Shown: positions 33,954 to 43,576, numbered from the stretch's first letter. The stretch is 64,000 nt of DNA from Arthrobacter sp. GMC3 (GCF_002929305.1 NZ_PJIO01000009.1:124001-188000), one strand, 5' to 3'. Numbers and translations: made by a program. The notes: generated from the sequence alone by a model not told the origin.

Positions 33954-34048
33954 GAGTGCCCAGCTGATGCGGGTTGTGGCGTGCTCAACCCGCATTAGCT
34001 GCGCACTCAGGCAACGGTAAACGCGCGACCCGCCTCAGCTGCGCAGTG
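33954..34048. repeat. Three-unit palindromic repeat
   Basis: The 23-base arm at 33954-33976 (starting GAGTGCCCAGCTGATG) pairs with 33986-34008 with two mismatches. A third unit at 34027-34048, GACCCGCCTCAGCTGCGCAG plus TG, repeats the right arm with several changes. The layout resembles REP/BIME elements in other bacteria. Confidence 0.6.
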
Positions 34049-34097
34049 AACAAGCTCACCGCCGCACGGGTAACCACAGCAGCCACACCGTTGCTAG

Positions 34098-34111
34098 ACT
34101 GACTGGTCAGT
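34098..34111. promoter_or_regulatory. TetR-type operator upstream of the ABC/YhgE cassette
   Basis: Inverted repeat ACTGAC-TG-GTCAGT, 76 bases before the ATPase gene start. The third gene of the cassette encodes a TetR protein, which makes autoregulation likely. Confidence 0.65.
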
Positions 34112-34186
34112 ACAAAGAATTGATTTTATCGGTACCCTGCCTTGGCAACCCCGCCAGCACCGTCCCGCGTCACGAAAGGAACCTTG

Positions 34187-34885
34187 GTGCATATCAACGC
34201 CCACAGTCTGGAGCTGTCCGCAGATCGCGGCCCCGTCTACGGCCCGCTCACCTTTGAGATAGGCGACGGGCTGACCGTGCTCCGCGGCCATGCAGGCAGC
34301 GGGCGCACCAGCTTGCTGCTGACACTCGCTGGGCGAATGAAGGCCGACGCCGGTGAACTCACCGTGGGCGGCCACAGCCTCCCTCGCGAGCTGAGGGCCG
34401 TCCAGAAAATGACCGCCGTGTGCGGTTTCGCCGGAATTGATGAGCTCGAGGACTCCGTGAGCGTGGGCGCCGCATTGCGGGAGCGCAAAGCATGGCTCGC
34501 CCCCTGGTGGTCCATTGTTCGCCAGCTCAACGACGTGGACGTGGCGCAGATGTGTGCACCGATCTTTGGTGAGGAACCCATCCCCCACGCCAACACCGTC
34601 ATTTGGGACTTATCCGACACCCAAAAATTCTTACTGCGGATCACCCTAGCCATGATGAGCAGTCCCGCGGTCTTGTTCGTGGACGACCTGGAACAGATCC
34701 GTGGCCGGGATTCGCGTGCCGTCTTGTGGGGCCGCCTGGCGCAACTTTCGGATGGGCATACCGCCGTGGTGGTGTCCGCCTCTTCCCTTGACTCGGATCT
34801 GTGGGTTGGTCTGGAAAACCACCCAGAGATCGTCGAGATGAGCACCACCGCAGCCGAGCAAGAATTGATCGAGGAGACCGTCTAA
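34187..34885 (+). CDS. Degenerate ABC-type ATPase partnered with YhgE/Pip protein
   Basis: 232 aa with the ABC nucleotide-binding fold, but key positions are changed. Walker A is GHAGSGRTS (residues 34-42), with Arg40 in place of the invariant Lys. The signature is LSDTQ rather than LSGGQ. Walker B is VLFVDDLEQ, with Asp-Asp in place of Asp-Glu. The GTG at 34187 has AAAGGA six bases upstream. The next gene starts directly after its stop, so it very probably energises or regulates that YhgE/Pip membrane protein. Whether it hydrolyses ATP is open. Confidence 0.75.
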   Translation: MHINAHSLELSADRGPVYGPLTFEIGDGLTVLRGHAGSGRTSLLLTLAGRMKADAGELTVGGHSLPRELRAVQKMTAVCGFAGIDELEDSVSVGAALRERKAWLAPWWSIVRQLNDVDVAQMCAPIFGEEPIPHANTVIWDLSDTQKFLLRITLAMMSSPAVLFVDDLEQIRGRDSRAVLWGRLAQLSDGHTAVVVSASSLDSDLWVGLENHPEIVEMSTTAAEQELIEETV

Positions 34886-37216
34886 ATGTTTGCCTTTTTG
34901 TCCTCCGGCACCGAACTGAGCCGCTTCAAACGCGGCAAGATGCCCAAGATCGCCGTGGCGGTCATGCTGTTCATCCCCCTGATCTACGGCGCCCTGTACC
35001 TGTGGGCCTTCCAAGCACCCGACAAGCACATGAACGATCTCCCCGTGGCCCTGGTCAATGAGGACACCGGCGCCACCAACGGCACCGAGCCCATCCATGC
35101 CGGAACGGATCTGGCCAACGAGCTGATGGGAGGCATGGAGCTCAAATGGGACAAGGTGGACGCCACCGACGCCGCCCAGGGCGTGGCCGACGGCAAGTAC
35201 TACTTTGCTCTGACCATCCCGGCGAACTTTTCCACGAACGCCGTCTCCGTCGGTACCGACACACCAGCTCAAACCATGCTGGATGTGCAGTACAACGACT
35301 CCAATAACTTCCTCTCCACTGTCCTGGGCAAGCAGGCCATGGCCCAGGTGCGCGACGCCGTCGCCCAACAGCTGGGCGAGCAAACGTCAAGTACCTTGCT
35401 GGTGGGCCTGCACGACGCCGGGACAGGGCTACGTGCCGCGGCCGACGGTTCCGCCGAAATCACCACCGGCCTGGACAGTGCCAAGGATGGTGCCGGAAAA
35501 CTGGTGATCGGCATGAACGATCTGGCCAGCGGCTCATTGACTTTGCAAAACGGCGCCGGTCAGCTCGCCACGGGCGCCACCACCTTGTCTCAGGGCATCA
35601 ACACCCTGGCCGGAGGGACTTCCTCGCTCTTCAACGGCGCCTCCTCCCTGTCCACCGGGGCCAACTCCCTGGCGAGCGGCGTCGGAACGTTGTCCGACGG
35701 CGCGGGCCAGCTGGCAACGGCCAGCAAGACCCTTTCCGACGGCACCGGGACCCTTGCAGCAAAAATGAACGATTCGCTTCCTGACGCCCAGAAGCTGGGA
35801 ACCGGGGCCACCTCAGTGTCCGACAACGCCGCCCTCCTGGCTGCGAGCGCCGCCAAGGTTTCCGGGTCAGTGGCAATGCTGGGCACCAACGCTGACGGTG
35901 TCTCCGCCGGAGCTGCCGCGGCCGCGGAGAATCTCAACGCACTGATTTCAAGGGCCCAAAACGGCGAGGCCATCAGCGCGCAGCAGCTACAGGTTCTCCA
36001 GTCCCAGCTGACGCCTGTTGCCGGAGGATCTGCCGCCCTGGCGGCCGGGGTCCACCAGCTCGGAACCGACGGCGCCACCCCGCTGGCGGCCGGTGCCGAC
36101 TCGCTGTCCAAGGGCGCAGCGGTTGTGTCCGGCGGTGTAGGCAAGCTGACTACGGGCGTTACCGAAGCAGCCACGGGCGCCAGCACTCTGTCCGCGGGTG
36201 CGAACCGGCTACACGACGCGGCAATCAAGCTAGCGGCGGGGGCTGCAAATGCGGCCACCGGTTCCCATGATGTGGCAGCAGGAGCGTCTTCACTCACTGA
36301 TGGAGCCTCGCAGCTTGCCGCCGGGGCTTCCTCCGCCAATGACGGCGCCGCTGCTCTCGCGGCGGGTGCCGGCACCCTCAGCGACGGCACCTCGGATCTT
36401 GTCACGGGGACGGGAAAACTTGTGGACGGCGGCGCAACCCTTTCAGAGGGTGCCGATAAGTTGGCCACCGGCAGTCACACCTTGACCCAGAAACTGCGCG
36501 ACGGTGGCCAGGCGTTGCCCAACGATTCCTTGGCTCTTCTGGACCACAAGGCCCAGGTGCTGGCCAATCCGGTGGGCGTCAATGCCAGCTGGGACAACCA
36601 GTCCTCCAGCTTTGGTGTTGGCTTTGCCCCCTTCTTCATTGCCCTGGCCACCTTTGTGGGCGCCCTGATTTCCTGGCTGTTGCTGCGTGCCTTGCCCACC
36701 CGGGCCCTGGCCGCCGGAGCATCGGGAATTCGGGCAGTGCTCACCGGTCTGCTCCCTGCCCTGGCCATTGGCCTGGGTCAAGTGTTGATCATGGTGGCTG
36801 TCTTGTTGTGGGGCCTGAAGATGGACCCGGTCTACCCGGTGGCCATGGCCGGGTTCATCTACCTGACCACTGTGGCGTTCCTGGCGTTGCAGCAGATGTT
36901 CATCATTGTCCTAGGCACAGCTGCCGGCCGGGTTCTTAGCCTGGTCCTGCTGATGCTGCAGCTGAGCTCCTCCGGTGGCACGTATCCGGTGGAGACCACT
37001 CCCGGCTTCTTCCAGGCCCTGCACCCGTTCATGCCCGCCACCTATGTGGTGAATGGGCTTCGGGAGTTGACGACAGGTGGAATAGACTCCCGTATGTGGA
37101 TTGCGGTGGCATTCTTGGTAGCCATGACGGTTGGTTCGGTGGCCATTAGCTCCTGGAGCGCCGGGCGCCAACGCGTCTTCTCCATCAAGCGACTGCACCC
37201 GGAACTGGAAATGTAG
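34886..37216 (+). CDS. YhgE/Pip-family membrane protein (ABC-2 superfamily)
   Basis: 776 aa. One N-terminal helix (residues 20-42, IAVAVMLFIPLIYGALYLWA) precedes a large extracytoplasmic region starting PVALVNEDTGA, then a long helical repeat region (about residues 180-545) of roughly 7-residue units such as LATGATTLSQGINTLAGG, and five C-terminal helices. This is the YhgE/Pip layout; family members include phage-infection and ESX/type VII-type accessory proteins and ABC-2 exporters. The ATG follows the ATPase stop directly. Substrate unknown. Confidence 0.88.
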   Translation: MFAFLSSGTELSRFKRGKMPKIAVAVMLFIPLIYGALYLWAFQAPDKHMNDLPVALVNEDTGATNGTEPIHAGTDLANELMGGMELKWDKVDATDAAQGVADGKYYFALTIPANFSTNAVSVGTDTPAQTMLDVQYNDSNNFLSTVLGKQAMAQVRDAVAQQLGEQTSSTLLVGLHDAGTGLRAAADGSAEITTGLDSAKDGAGKLVIGMNDLASGSLTLQNGAGQLATGATTLSQGINTLAGGTSSLFNGASSLSTGANSLASGVGTLSDGAGQLATASKTLSDGTGTLAAKMNDSLPDAQKLGTGATSVSDNAALLAASAAKVSGSVAMLGTNADGVSAGAAAAAENLNALISRAQNGEAISAQQLQVLQSQLTPVAGGSAALAAGVHQLGTDGATPLAAGADSLSKGAAVVSGGVGKLTTGVTEAATGASTLSAGANRLHDAAIKLAAGAANAATGSHDVAAGASSLTDGASQLAAGASSANDGAAALAAGAGTLSDGTSDLVTGTGKLVDGGATLSEGADKLATGSHTLTQKLRDGGQALPNDSLALLDHKAQVLANPVGVNASWDNQSSSFGVGFAPFFIALATFVGALISWLLLRALPTRALAAGASGIRAVLTGLLPALAIGLGQVLIMVAVLLWGLKMDPVYPVAMAGFIYLTTVAFLALQQMFIIVLGTAAGRVLSLVLLMLQLSSSGGTYPVETTPGFFQALHPFMPATYVVNGLRELTTGGIDSRMWIAVAFLVAMTVGSVAISSWSAGRQRVFSIKRLHPELEM

Positions 37217-37266
37217 GTCCCGCCACCGCCGTCCACCGTCTAGACCATCTCTGCTAAAGGAATCCC

Positions 37267-37860
37267 ATGCCGCGCATCACAGCGACCAAACAGGCTATCT
37301 TGACTGCCGCACTGGAACTGGGTGCGTTGCATGGGATTTCCGGCACCACCATGGAGGAAGTGGCAGAACGTGCCGGGGTTGCCAAGGGCAGCGTGTATTA
37401 CAACTTTGCCTCCAAGGACAAACTTTTTGGGGAACTGCTAACCACCGGGGTGGGGACCTTGTCCTCAACTCTGCGTGAGGCCCGGCTGAGCGCTACCGGG
37501 TTTGGGCGCATCGAAACCATGGTCACCGCCATGCTGAGATTGATTGCGGACAACCGGGCACTGGCCAAGTTGATGGCAGCGGAAATCTTCCGCACCGACA
37601 GGGTATGGCAGGAGTCCATGTTCATCCTGCGCCGAGAGGCCCTGTCCGAATTTGAGGCGGCCCTGAACCCGTTGGTTCCAGCAGATACCTCCGAGGATGC
37701 CAGGTTGCTCATGGCCAGCGCCATCTTCGGCGCCACCTTGATGGGAGGGCTCGAATGGTTGCTGTTCAGCCCGGACAAGCCCGCCGCCGCTGTGGCCGAC
37801 GCCGTACTCTTCACGTTCTCCGGACGCCTGGGCGAAGGCCAGTCGGAAGCGACCATTTAG
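37267..37860 (+). CDS. TetR-family regulator of the ABC/YhgE cassette
   Basis: 197 aa. DNA-binding domain: KQAILTAALELGALHGISG, then AERAGVAKGSVYYNFASKDK. The rest is the helical ligand domain (TetR_C_33/11-like). It follows the YhgE gene by 50 bases on the same strand, so it is the third gene of the cassette, and the dyad at 34098-34111 is its probable operator. Confidence 0.88.
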   Translation: MPRITATKQAILTAALELGALHGISGTTMEEVAERAGVAKGSVYYNFASKDKLFGELLTTGVGTLSSTLREARLSATGFGRIETMVTAMLRLIADNRALAKLMAAEIFRTDRVWQESMFILRREALSEFEAALNPLVPADTSEDARLLMASAIFGATLMGGLEWLLFSPDKPAAAVADAVLFTFSGRLGEGQSEATI

Positions 37861-37949
37861 GTGCCTGCCGGATTCCTCCGGTAGTCTCAGCAATGAATCA
37901 TCCAACGCCCGGGAGGGCGCGAGCAACAGAAAAGAGGAAAGCCAGCACC

Positions 37950-38003
37950 ATGATGGCCGAACCCCCGAGTATGTACTCCATGGCCCCCTCCGGCTCCGCA
38001 TAG
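37950..38003 (+). CDS. Possible 17-codon leader ORF upstream of corA
   Basis: MMAEPPSMYSMAPSGSA preceded by AGAGGAAAG at 10 bases and followed by a hairpin and corA. Three prolines in 17 residues and the position before a Mg2+ transporter recall proline-containing leader peptides of Mg2+ transporter genes in enterobacteria. It may equally be chance. Confidence 0.3.
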   Translation: MMAEPPSMYSMAPSGSA

Positions 38004-38019
38004 GATTTTCCTAACACCT

Positions 38020-38073
38020 TGCGGCAGGTAAACCGAGGCTGGCCATAGACGAGCCTCCCCCACCCTTACTGCC
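38020..38073 (+). promoter_or_regulatory. Two-stem structure in the corA leader
   Basis: Outer arms CGGCAG-TAA/TTA-CTGCCG (one bulge) enclose an inner hairpin GAGGCT/AGCCTC. It ends about 15 bases before the corA ATG, which has no obvious ribosome site. Confidence 0.4.
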
Positions 38074-38087
38074 GTTTGGATATTCCC

Positions 38088-39242
38088 ATGAACACCCGTC
38101 GCACTGTCACGCGCCTGCAAAACCTCGCTCCCCTGAAGGTCCGGGAAACCCCCGCCCCGCCCGCCTCAACTGGCCCAGCCAGCCCGGGCACCGGCGTCGA
38201 ACACGCACCCCAGCGCACGGCCAACAGCATGGTTGACGCCGGAATTTACCTTGACGGGGTCCGAATCTCTTCCCCCAGCACTCTCCCGGACACGTTTCGG
38301 GAATTGAACAAGGCACCCGGGTCCATGGCCTGGATCGGCCTGGTCCGCCCCGAAGAGACGGAGCTGCAGGAGCTGGCTGCCGAGTTTGATCTCCATGAGC
38401 TGGCCGTTGAAGACGCCGTCATGGCGCACCAGCGTTCAAAGATCGAACGTTATGGGACAACACTTTTTGCCGTGCTGCGTGCCACCCGGTACCTGGAGTC
38501 GCAAGAAGAGGTGGAGTTTGGTGAGCTGCACATTTTTGTTGGCGCCAACTTCATCATCACGGTTCGTCACGGCCACTCCCCCGACCTGGCCCTGGTCCGG
38601 CGCCGCATGGAACAGGACCAGACGCTGCTTCGCCTGGGCCCGGAGGCGGTGCTCTATGCCATCTTGGATACGGTGGTGGATGGTTTTGCGCCCGTGGTGA
38701 CGGGCCTGGAAAACGACATTGACGAGATCGAAACCGAAGTGTTCAGCGGCGACCCCCAGGTATCGCGGCGCATCTACGAGCTCTCCCGTGAGGTTATCGA
38801 GTTCCAGCGCTCCACCAAGCCCATGGTGGGCATCCTGGCTGCCCTGGCCGGCGGGTTCACCAAGTACGGAATCAACGAGGACCTGCAGCAGTACCTGCGC
38901 GACGTGGACGATCACGTCACCCAGGTCAACGAGAAGATCGACGGTTTCCGGTTCATGCTCCGCGACATCCTCACCGTCAATGCGACCCTGGTGGCGCAGC
39001 GTCAGAACGAGGAAATGAAGCATCTGGCCGAGGCCAGCAATGATCAGAACGAGGAAGTGAAGAAGATTTCCGCCTGGGCGGCCATCTTGTTCGCACCCAC
39101 CCTGGTGGGCACCGTTTACGGCATGAACTTCGATTCGATGCCCGAGCTGCATTGGGACTGGGGTTACCCGTTGGCTCTGATCGCCATGTTCGGGGTCAGC
39201 GTGGTCCTGTTCGGCATCTTCCGCAACCGGCGTTGGATCTAA
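38088..39242 (+). CDS. corA: CorA-type magnesium/cobalt transporter
   Basis: 384 aa. A large cytoplasmic domain (with ELAVEDAVMAHQRSKIERYG) is followed by a long stalk helix and two C-terminal membrane helices carrying the selectivity motif YGMNFDSMPEL. It forms a pentameric Mg2+ channel. About 45 residues of Thr/Pro/Ala-rich sequence precede the conserved part, which is longer than in many CorA proteins. The ATG at 38088 lacks a ribosome site; a TTG four codons earlier is possible. Confidence 0.92.
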   Translation: MNTRRTVTRLQNLAPLKVRETPAPPASTGPASPGTGVEHAPQRTANSMVDAGIYLDGVRISSPSTLPDTFRELNKAPGSMAWIGLVRPEETELQELAAEFDLHELAVEDAVMAHQRSKIERYGTTLFAVLRATRYLESQEEVEFGELHIFVGANFIITVRHGHSPDLALVRRRMEQDQTLLRLGPEAVLYAILDTVVDGFAPVVTGLENDIDEIETEVFSGDPQVSRRIYELSREVIEFQRSTKPMVGILAALAGGFTKYGINEDLQQYLRDVDDHVTQVNEKIDGFRFMLRDILTVNATLVAQRQNEEMKHLAEASNDQNEEVKKISAWAAILFAPTLVGTVYGMNFDSMPELHWDWGYPLALIAMFGVSVVLFGIFRNRRWI

Positions 39243-39261
39243 GGCGCGCCGCACCCTCGCG

Positions 39262-39870
39262 TCACAGGAGCCAGCCGTTTTCCTGCGCTATGTGGACGGC
39301 CTCGGCACGGGTCTTGGCACCGGTCTTGCCCATGGCGCTGGAGAGGTAGTTGCGCACGGTGCCGTCGGAGAGGAACGTTGCCTTGGCGATCGAGGCCACC
39401 GTCCCGCCCTGACTGGCCGCTCGCAATACGTCCGTCTCCCGCTCGGTCAGGGGGCTCTCCCCGCTGGTGAGGGTTTCGGCCGCGAGCGCCGGATCCACTA
39501 CGCGCAGCCCGGCCGCCACTTTGCGTACGGCGTCGGCCAGTTGGCGTGCCGGGGTGTCCTTGACGACAAATCCGCCCGCCCCTGCCTGGAGGGCGCGGCG
39601 CAGGTAGCCTGGGCGGCCGAACGTGGTGACCATGAGAACCTTGCACCCGGGCGCAGTAGTGCGCAGCTCGGCTGCCGCGGCGATGCCGTCAAGTCCGGGC
39701 ATTTCCACATCCAGCAGGGCCACGTCCGCATTGTGAAGTACGACGGCGGCGCTCACCTCATCGCCGCGGCCCACCTCCGCCACCACATCAATATCGTGCT
39801 CCAGCCCGAGTAGGGCTGCAAGGGCGCCACGAACAAGGGCCTGGTCGTCGGCTATGACAAGTCTGATCAT
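39262..39870 (-). CDS. NarL/LuxR-family response regulator
   Basis: 202 aa. Receiver domain with D8-D9 and phospho-acceptor D54 (VALLDVEMPGLDG) and K104 region FVVKDTPARQL; C-terminal LuxR HTH with LTERETDVLRAASQGG and TVRNYLSSAMGKTGAKTRAE. Its ATG overlaps the kinase stop by four bases. Pair with the kinase resembles DesKR and LnrJK systems. Confidence 0.92.
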   Translation of the reverse strand: MIRLVIADDQALVRGALAALLGLEHDIDVVAEVGRGDEVSAAVVLHNADVALLDVEMPGLDGIAAAAELRTTAPGCKVLMVTTFGRPGYLRRALQAGAGGFVVKDTPARQLADAVRKVAAGLRVVDPALAAETLTSGESPLTERETDVLRAASQGGTVASIAKATFLSDGTVRNYLSSAMGKTGAKTRAEAVHIAQENGWLL

Positions 39871-41102
39871 AGGCTGAGCCTAAGCCTAAAGCCGCCCAGC
39901 TCCGAACGGCCCAGCTCCAGGGTGGCCCCCGCCGCCGCGGCACGTTCGGCTAGGCCCTTCAAGCCATTGCCCGCTGTGGTTTCGGCGGGGTTCTGCCCCG
40001 TGGGATTCTGCCCGATGGGTGCGCCGCCCGGGCCGACGCCGTCGTCGTCGATCTGTAGGAACTTGGCACCCAGGCTGACCCGGCAGCGCCCGGCATCCCC
40101 GTGCCGGATCACATTGGTGACGCCTTCGCGTAGAGCCCAGCCAAACAGCTCCCGGGACTTTGCCGGGACGGCGTCTGCGGCACCGGGCAGCTCGGCGTCG
40201 ATCCCAGCTGCCGCCAAGGCAGTACGGGCACTGGCCAGCTCGGTCAGGACGTTGACGCCACGGTAGCCACCAACGGTGGCTCGAACGTCCTCGAGGGCGC
40301 CGCGGGCCAGGTCTTCAAGGTCGGCGATCTCCGCCGCGGCCTTCTCCGGGGCAACCTCCAGCAGCCGGCCAGCCAGCTCGGCCTTGACCGCGATGACGGT
40401 GAGGGAATGACCCAGGATGTCGTGCATGTCCCGGGCCACCCGGCTGCGCTCCTGAAGGACAGCCAATTCCGCAAGTTCATGCTGGGTCTGGCGCAGTTCA
40501 CGGATGGTAGAAAGTTGCCGTGAGAACGCCATCATCATCAGTCCCAGGGAGGCGATGGTGACCGCCTGGGAGAAGGCGTTGGTGCTGTCCACACCCTGCG
40601 AGAGGTTGATGAACATGCCGGCCACCGCCAGCCCACCGATGGCAAAGCCGGTCACCACCCGGGGCATGCCTTGGCTTGCGACAAACACGGCCACAAACGT
40701 CCACAGCCACGTAACCCCCAGGACACTGTCCTGATAGGCGAAAAAGCCCGTACTGAGAGCAAAGAATGCCAGGGCCAGCAAGGCCTTGAACCGCTGGCTG
40801 CGGTACCAACTCACCGGTGGACCCAACAGGAACAGGACAATGAAGGCCAAAAGGTGCGCCCACATCAACACCTTGAGCCAGGTGGGCTCCCCGGCGGCGG
40901 CTGAAAAGTCGCGGCTGTTGGTGGCCAGCAGGATCAGGCACGCGATGCCCGCACCGGTGAACCACCGCCGGGTGCCGCGACCGGCCACCAGTTCACGAAA
41001 GGTGGGAACGTAGCCCAGGGGAGGAAACCAGCCCACGGCCGGGACGTTGTTCGGAGCTGCCATGCTGATAACTCTATGCGTCCTGGCCGCTGCGCCCGCC
41101 AT
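39867..41102 (-). CDS. Sensor histidine kinase (DesK/LnrJ-like)
   Basis: 411 aa. Five to six membrane helices in the first 190 residues form the sensor; HisKA_3 follows with ERSRVARDMHDILGHSLTV (phospho-His about 227) and a HATPase domain ends with GNGLKGLAERAAAAGATLE. The ATG at 41102 directly follows the permease stop; an internal ATG at 41063 is an alternative start. The membrane-embedded sensor suggests it detects lipid-active compounds. Confidence 0.9.
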   Translation of the reverse strand: MAGAAARTHRVISMAAPNNVPAVGWFPPLGYVPTFRELVAGRGTRRWFTGAGIACLILLATNSRDFSAAAGEPTWLKVLMWAHLLAFIVLFLLGPPVSWYRSQRFKALLALAFFALSTGFFAYQDSVLGVTWLWTFVAVFVASQGMPRVVTGFAIGGLAVAGMFINLSQGVDSTNAFSQAVTIASLGLMMMAFSRQLSTIRELRQTQHELAELAVLQERSRVARDMHDILGHSLTVIAVKAELAGRLLEVAPEKAAAEIADLEDLARGALEDVRATVGGYRGVNVLTELASARTALAAAGIDAELPGAADAVPAKSRELFGWALREGVTNVIRHGDAGRCRVSLGAKFLQIDDDGVGPGGAPIGQNPTGQNPAETTAGNGLKGLAERAAAAGATLELGRSELGGFRLRLSL

Positions 41103-41909
41103 CTAGACACGCTTGGTGTCGCGCCGGAAGGCGAGCGTTGCACCCACGGTGAAGACGGCCAGCCAAATGGCGACGTTGACCACCCAGCTCCAGTCGAAGT
41201 CTCCGGTTAGCGGGCTGCGTGCCAGCTGTCCCAGACCATAGGTGGGAACGAACTTGGCGATTTCTCCGAAGGTGGTTCCCATGACGGAGATGGGCACGAA
41301 CAGTCCGCCCAGCATGGCCAGCACGGCCAGGATGGGGCCCAGCAGCTGCATGACGTTTTGGGAGGGCACCAGGTAGCCCATGAACAGGCCTAGTGCGGCA
41401 AAGGTCAAGGAGCCAAGCCAGGCGACCAGCCCGGCGATGAGCCAAATCTGCCAGTCCATGCGGACGCCGAAAGCGAACCCGATCACAAACTCGGTGGCCA
41501 CCGACAGTAATGCCAGGGACAGTGCGGACAGTGCCTTCACGGCAATATAAGCGGCAGGCTGCAACGGGGTTAGGCGCAGTTGCCGGCTCCAGCCCAGTGC
41601 CCGTTCAACCGCCACCATGCCGCCGGCCGAGGTTGCCGCAGTCATGGCACCATAGACGGCCAGGCTGATCAGGATGTAGGAGCCATAGCTTTGGCCGTTG
41701 GGCAGGTGCTGGTCCTTGTTGGGCAGGCCGAAGATCAGGAAGAACAGTGCGGGCATCAGGAGCGTGAAGATCACTGTGCGGCGGTTGCGCAGGAGTCGCC
41801 TGATTTCAATCTTGATGAACGTGACGTTCAGGCCGCCGGCGGAGGGGACTCGACGCTCCAGGGAGACACGTTCGGGCTGGGTGGGTGAGGGGGTTGCGAG
41901 CGTGCTCAT
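41103..41909 (-). CDS. ABC-2-type permease
   Basis: 268 aa with six membrane helices. The N-terminus INVTF-type cytoplasmic helix (TFIKIEIRRLLRNRRTVIFT) leads into helix one, then the extracellular part and five helices. The sequence ends at KRV. Start ATG 41909 follows GGAAGGAAAC and lies one base after the ATPase stop; the longer ORF from 41999 overlaps the ATPase gene. It forms an exporter with the ATPase encoded upstream. Confidence 0.9.
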   Translation of the reverse strand: MSTLATPSPTQPERVSLERRVPSAGGLNVTFIKIEIRRLLRNRRTVIFTLLMPALFFLIFGLPNKDQHLPNGQSYGSYILISLAVYGAMTAATSAGGMVAVERALGWSRQLRLTPLQPAAYIAVKALSALSLALLSVATEFVIGFAFGVRMDWQIWLIAGLVAWLGSLTFAALGLFMGYLVPSQNVMQLLGPILAVLAMLGGLFVPISVMGTTFGEIAKFVPTYGLGQLARSPLTGDFDWSWVVNVAIWLAVFTVGATLAFRRDTKRV

Positions 41910-41910
41910 A

Positions 41911-42861
<951 letters not shown>

Positions 42862-42908
42862 GACAATCCTTAGCGATTCTTCGGGGAAAGTGGGGACACG
42901 ATGGGTAT

Positions 42909-43415
42909 TTACGACTGGCGGGCCGGAGCGTGCCAATCCAAGTTCTTGGCGCGAGCCAAGGTGGCGAAGCGTTGGGCCGCCAACGCAACGGCAAGGTAGA
43001 GCATGATGCCCACGGTGCCCAGCGAATTCGTGGCTCCGTTGTTGGGAGAGAGCACCTCGCCCGCCTGGTCAAGGCCCAGGTGGATGGCGATGCCCACCAC
43101 CCACAGCACAATGGTGAGCCAGTTGCCTTGGCGCGTGAGCACGCCGTCGACCCTCCACAGGTGGACGTAACGGCCACGCAGCCACCCGAAGATGGCCCCC
43201 GAGACCAGGCCCGCCACCAGTGCGCCGTACGCGGCGCCGGTGATCTGCACCCGGCCGGCGAGCTGCACAATCTGGACCAGGCCAACCACGCCGAGCACCA
43301 TCATGAGTGTGTAGGGGCGCTGCTCTTTCAACGGCCGGGCCCGCAACTGCCGGGAGATAACCCAGATGAGCACCACCGCGGCGATGAGGATGTTGATGAC
43401 GTTTTGCTGGTTCAC
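42909..43415 (-). CDS. Integral membrane protein (CcdC/DUF1453-like)
   Basis: 168 aa with five hydrophobic helices. The loop RQLRARPLKEQRPYTL between the first two helices resembles CcdC-like DUF1453 proteins, but I am not sure of the family. GTG start with AAGGAGC upstream. It is the first gene before the ABC ATPase (47-base gap), so it may belong to the drug-sensing operon as an accessory protein. Confidence 0.65.
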   Translation of the reverse strand: MNQQNVINILIAAVVLIWVISRQLRARPLKEQRPYTLMMVLGVVGLVQIVQLAGRVQITGAAYGALVAGLVSGAIFGWLRGRYVHLWRVDGVLTRQGNWLTIVLWVVGIAIHLGLDQAGEVLSPNNGATNSLGTVGIMLYLAVALAAQRFATLARAKNLDWHAPARQS

Positions 43416-43518
43416 GGTGTGCAGGCTCCTTGGCGGATTTTCCGGCCCAGTCGGCCCGGTTATTCAATCGTGCTGCCATCCGGAGGTTTTTGCCGCACAC
43501 GTTTATCACCGCTTGCCG

Positions 43519-43532
43519 ATGACATTTGTCAT
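43519..43532. promoter_or_regulatory. Candidate operator upstream of the polyketide synthase operon
   Basis: Inverted repeat ATGAC-N4-GTCAT, 44 bases before the synthase ATG. Short, so it could be chance. Confidence 0.35.
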
Positions 43533-43576
43533 GCGTTGCCATTGTGTTCGAGTCCGCCGTCCCCTAAGAATGGACT

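Larger units (their letters stand above)
33866..34186. other. Divergent intergenic region with palindromic repeats and an operator
   Basis: 321 bases between dus (minus) and the ABC ATPase gene (plus). They hold a 23-bp imperfect inverted repeat, a third partial copy of its arm and a TetR-type operator at 34098-34111. No protein or RNA gene is seen. The open frame beginning with TTG at 34142 is an upstream extension of the ATPase gene and not the likely start. Confidence 0.6.

Noticed and set aside
35590..36468. 292-codon minus-strand frame inside the YhgE/Pip gene
   Set aside because: It is the reverse reading of the Gly/Ala/Ser repeat arm and is itself Ala/Pro/Ser-rich with no family resemblance.
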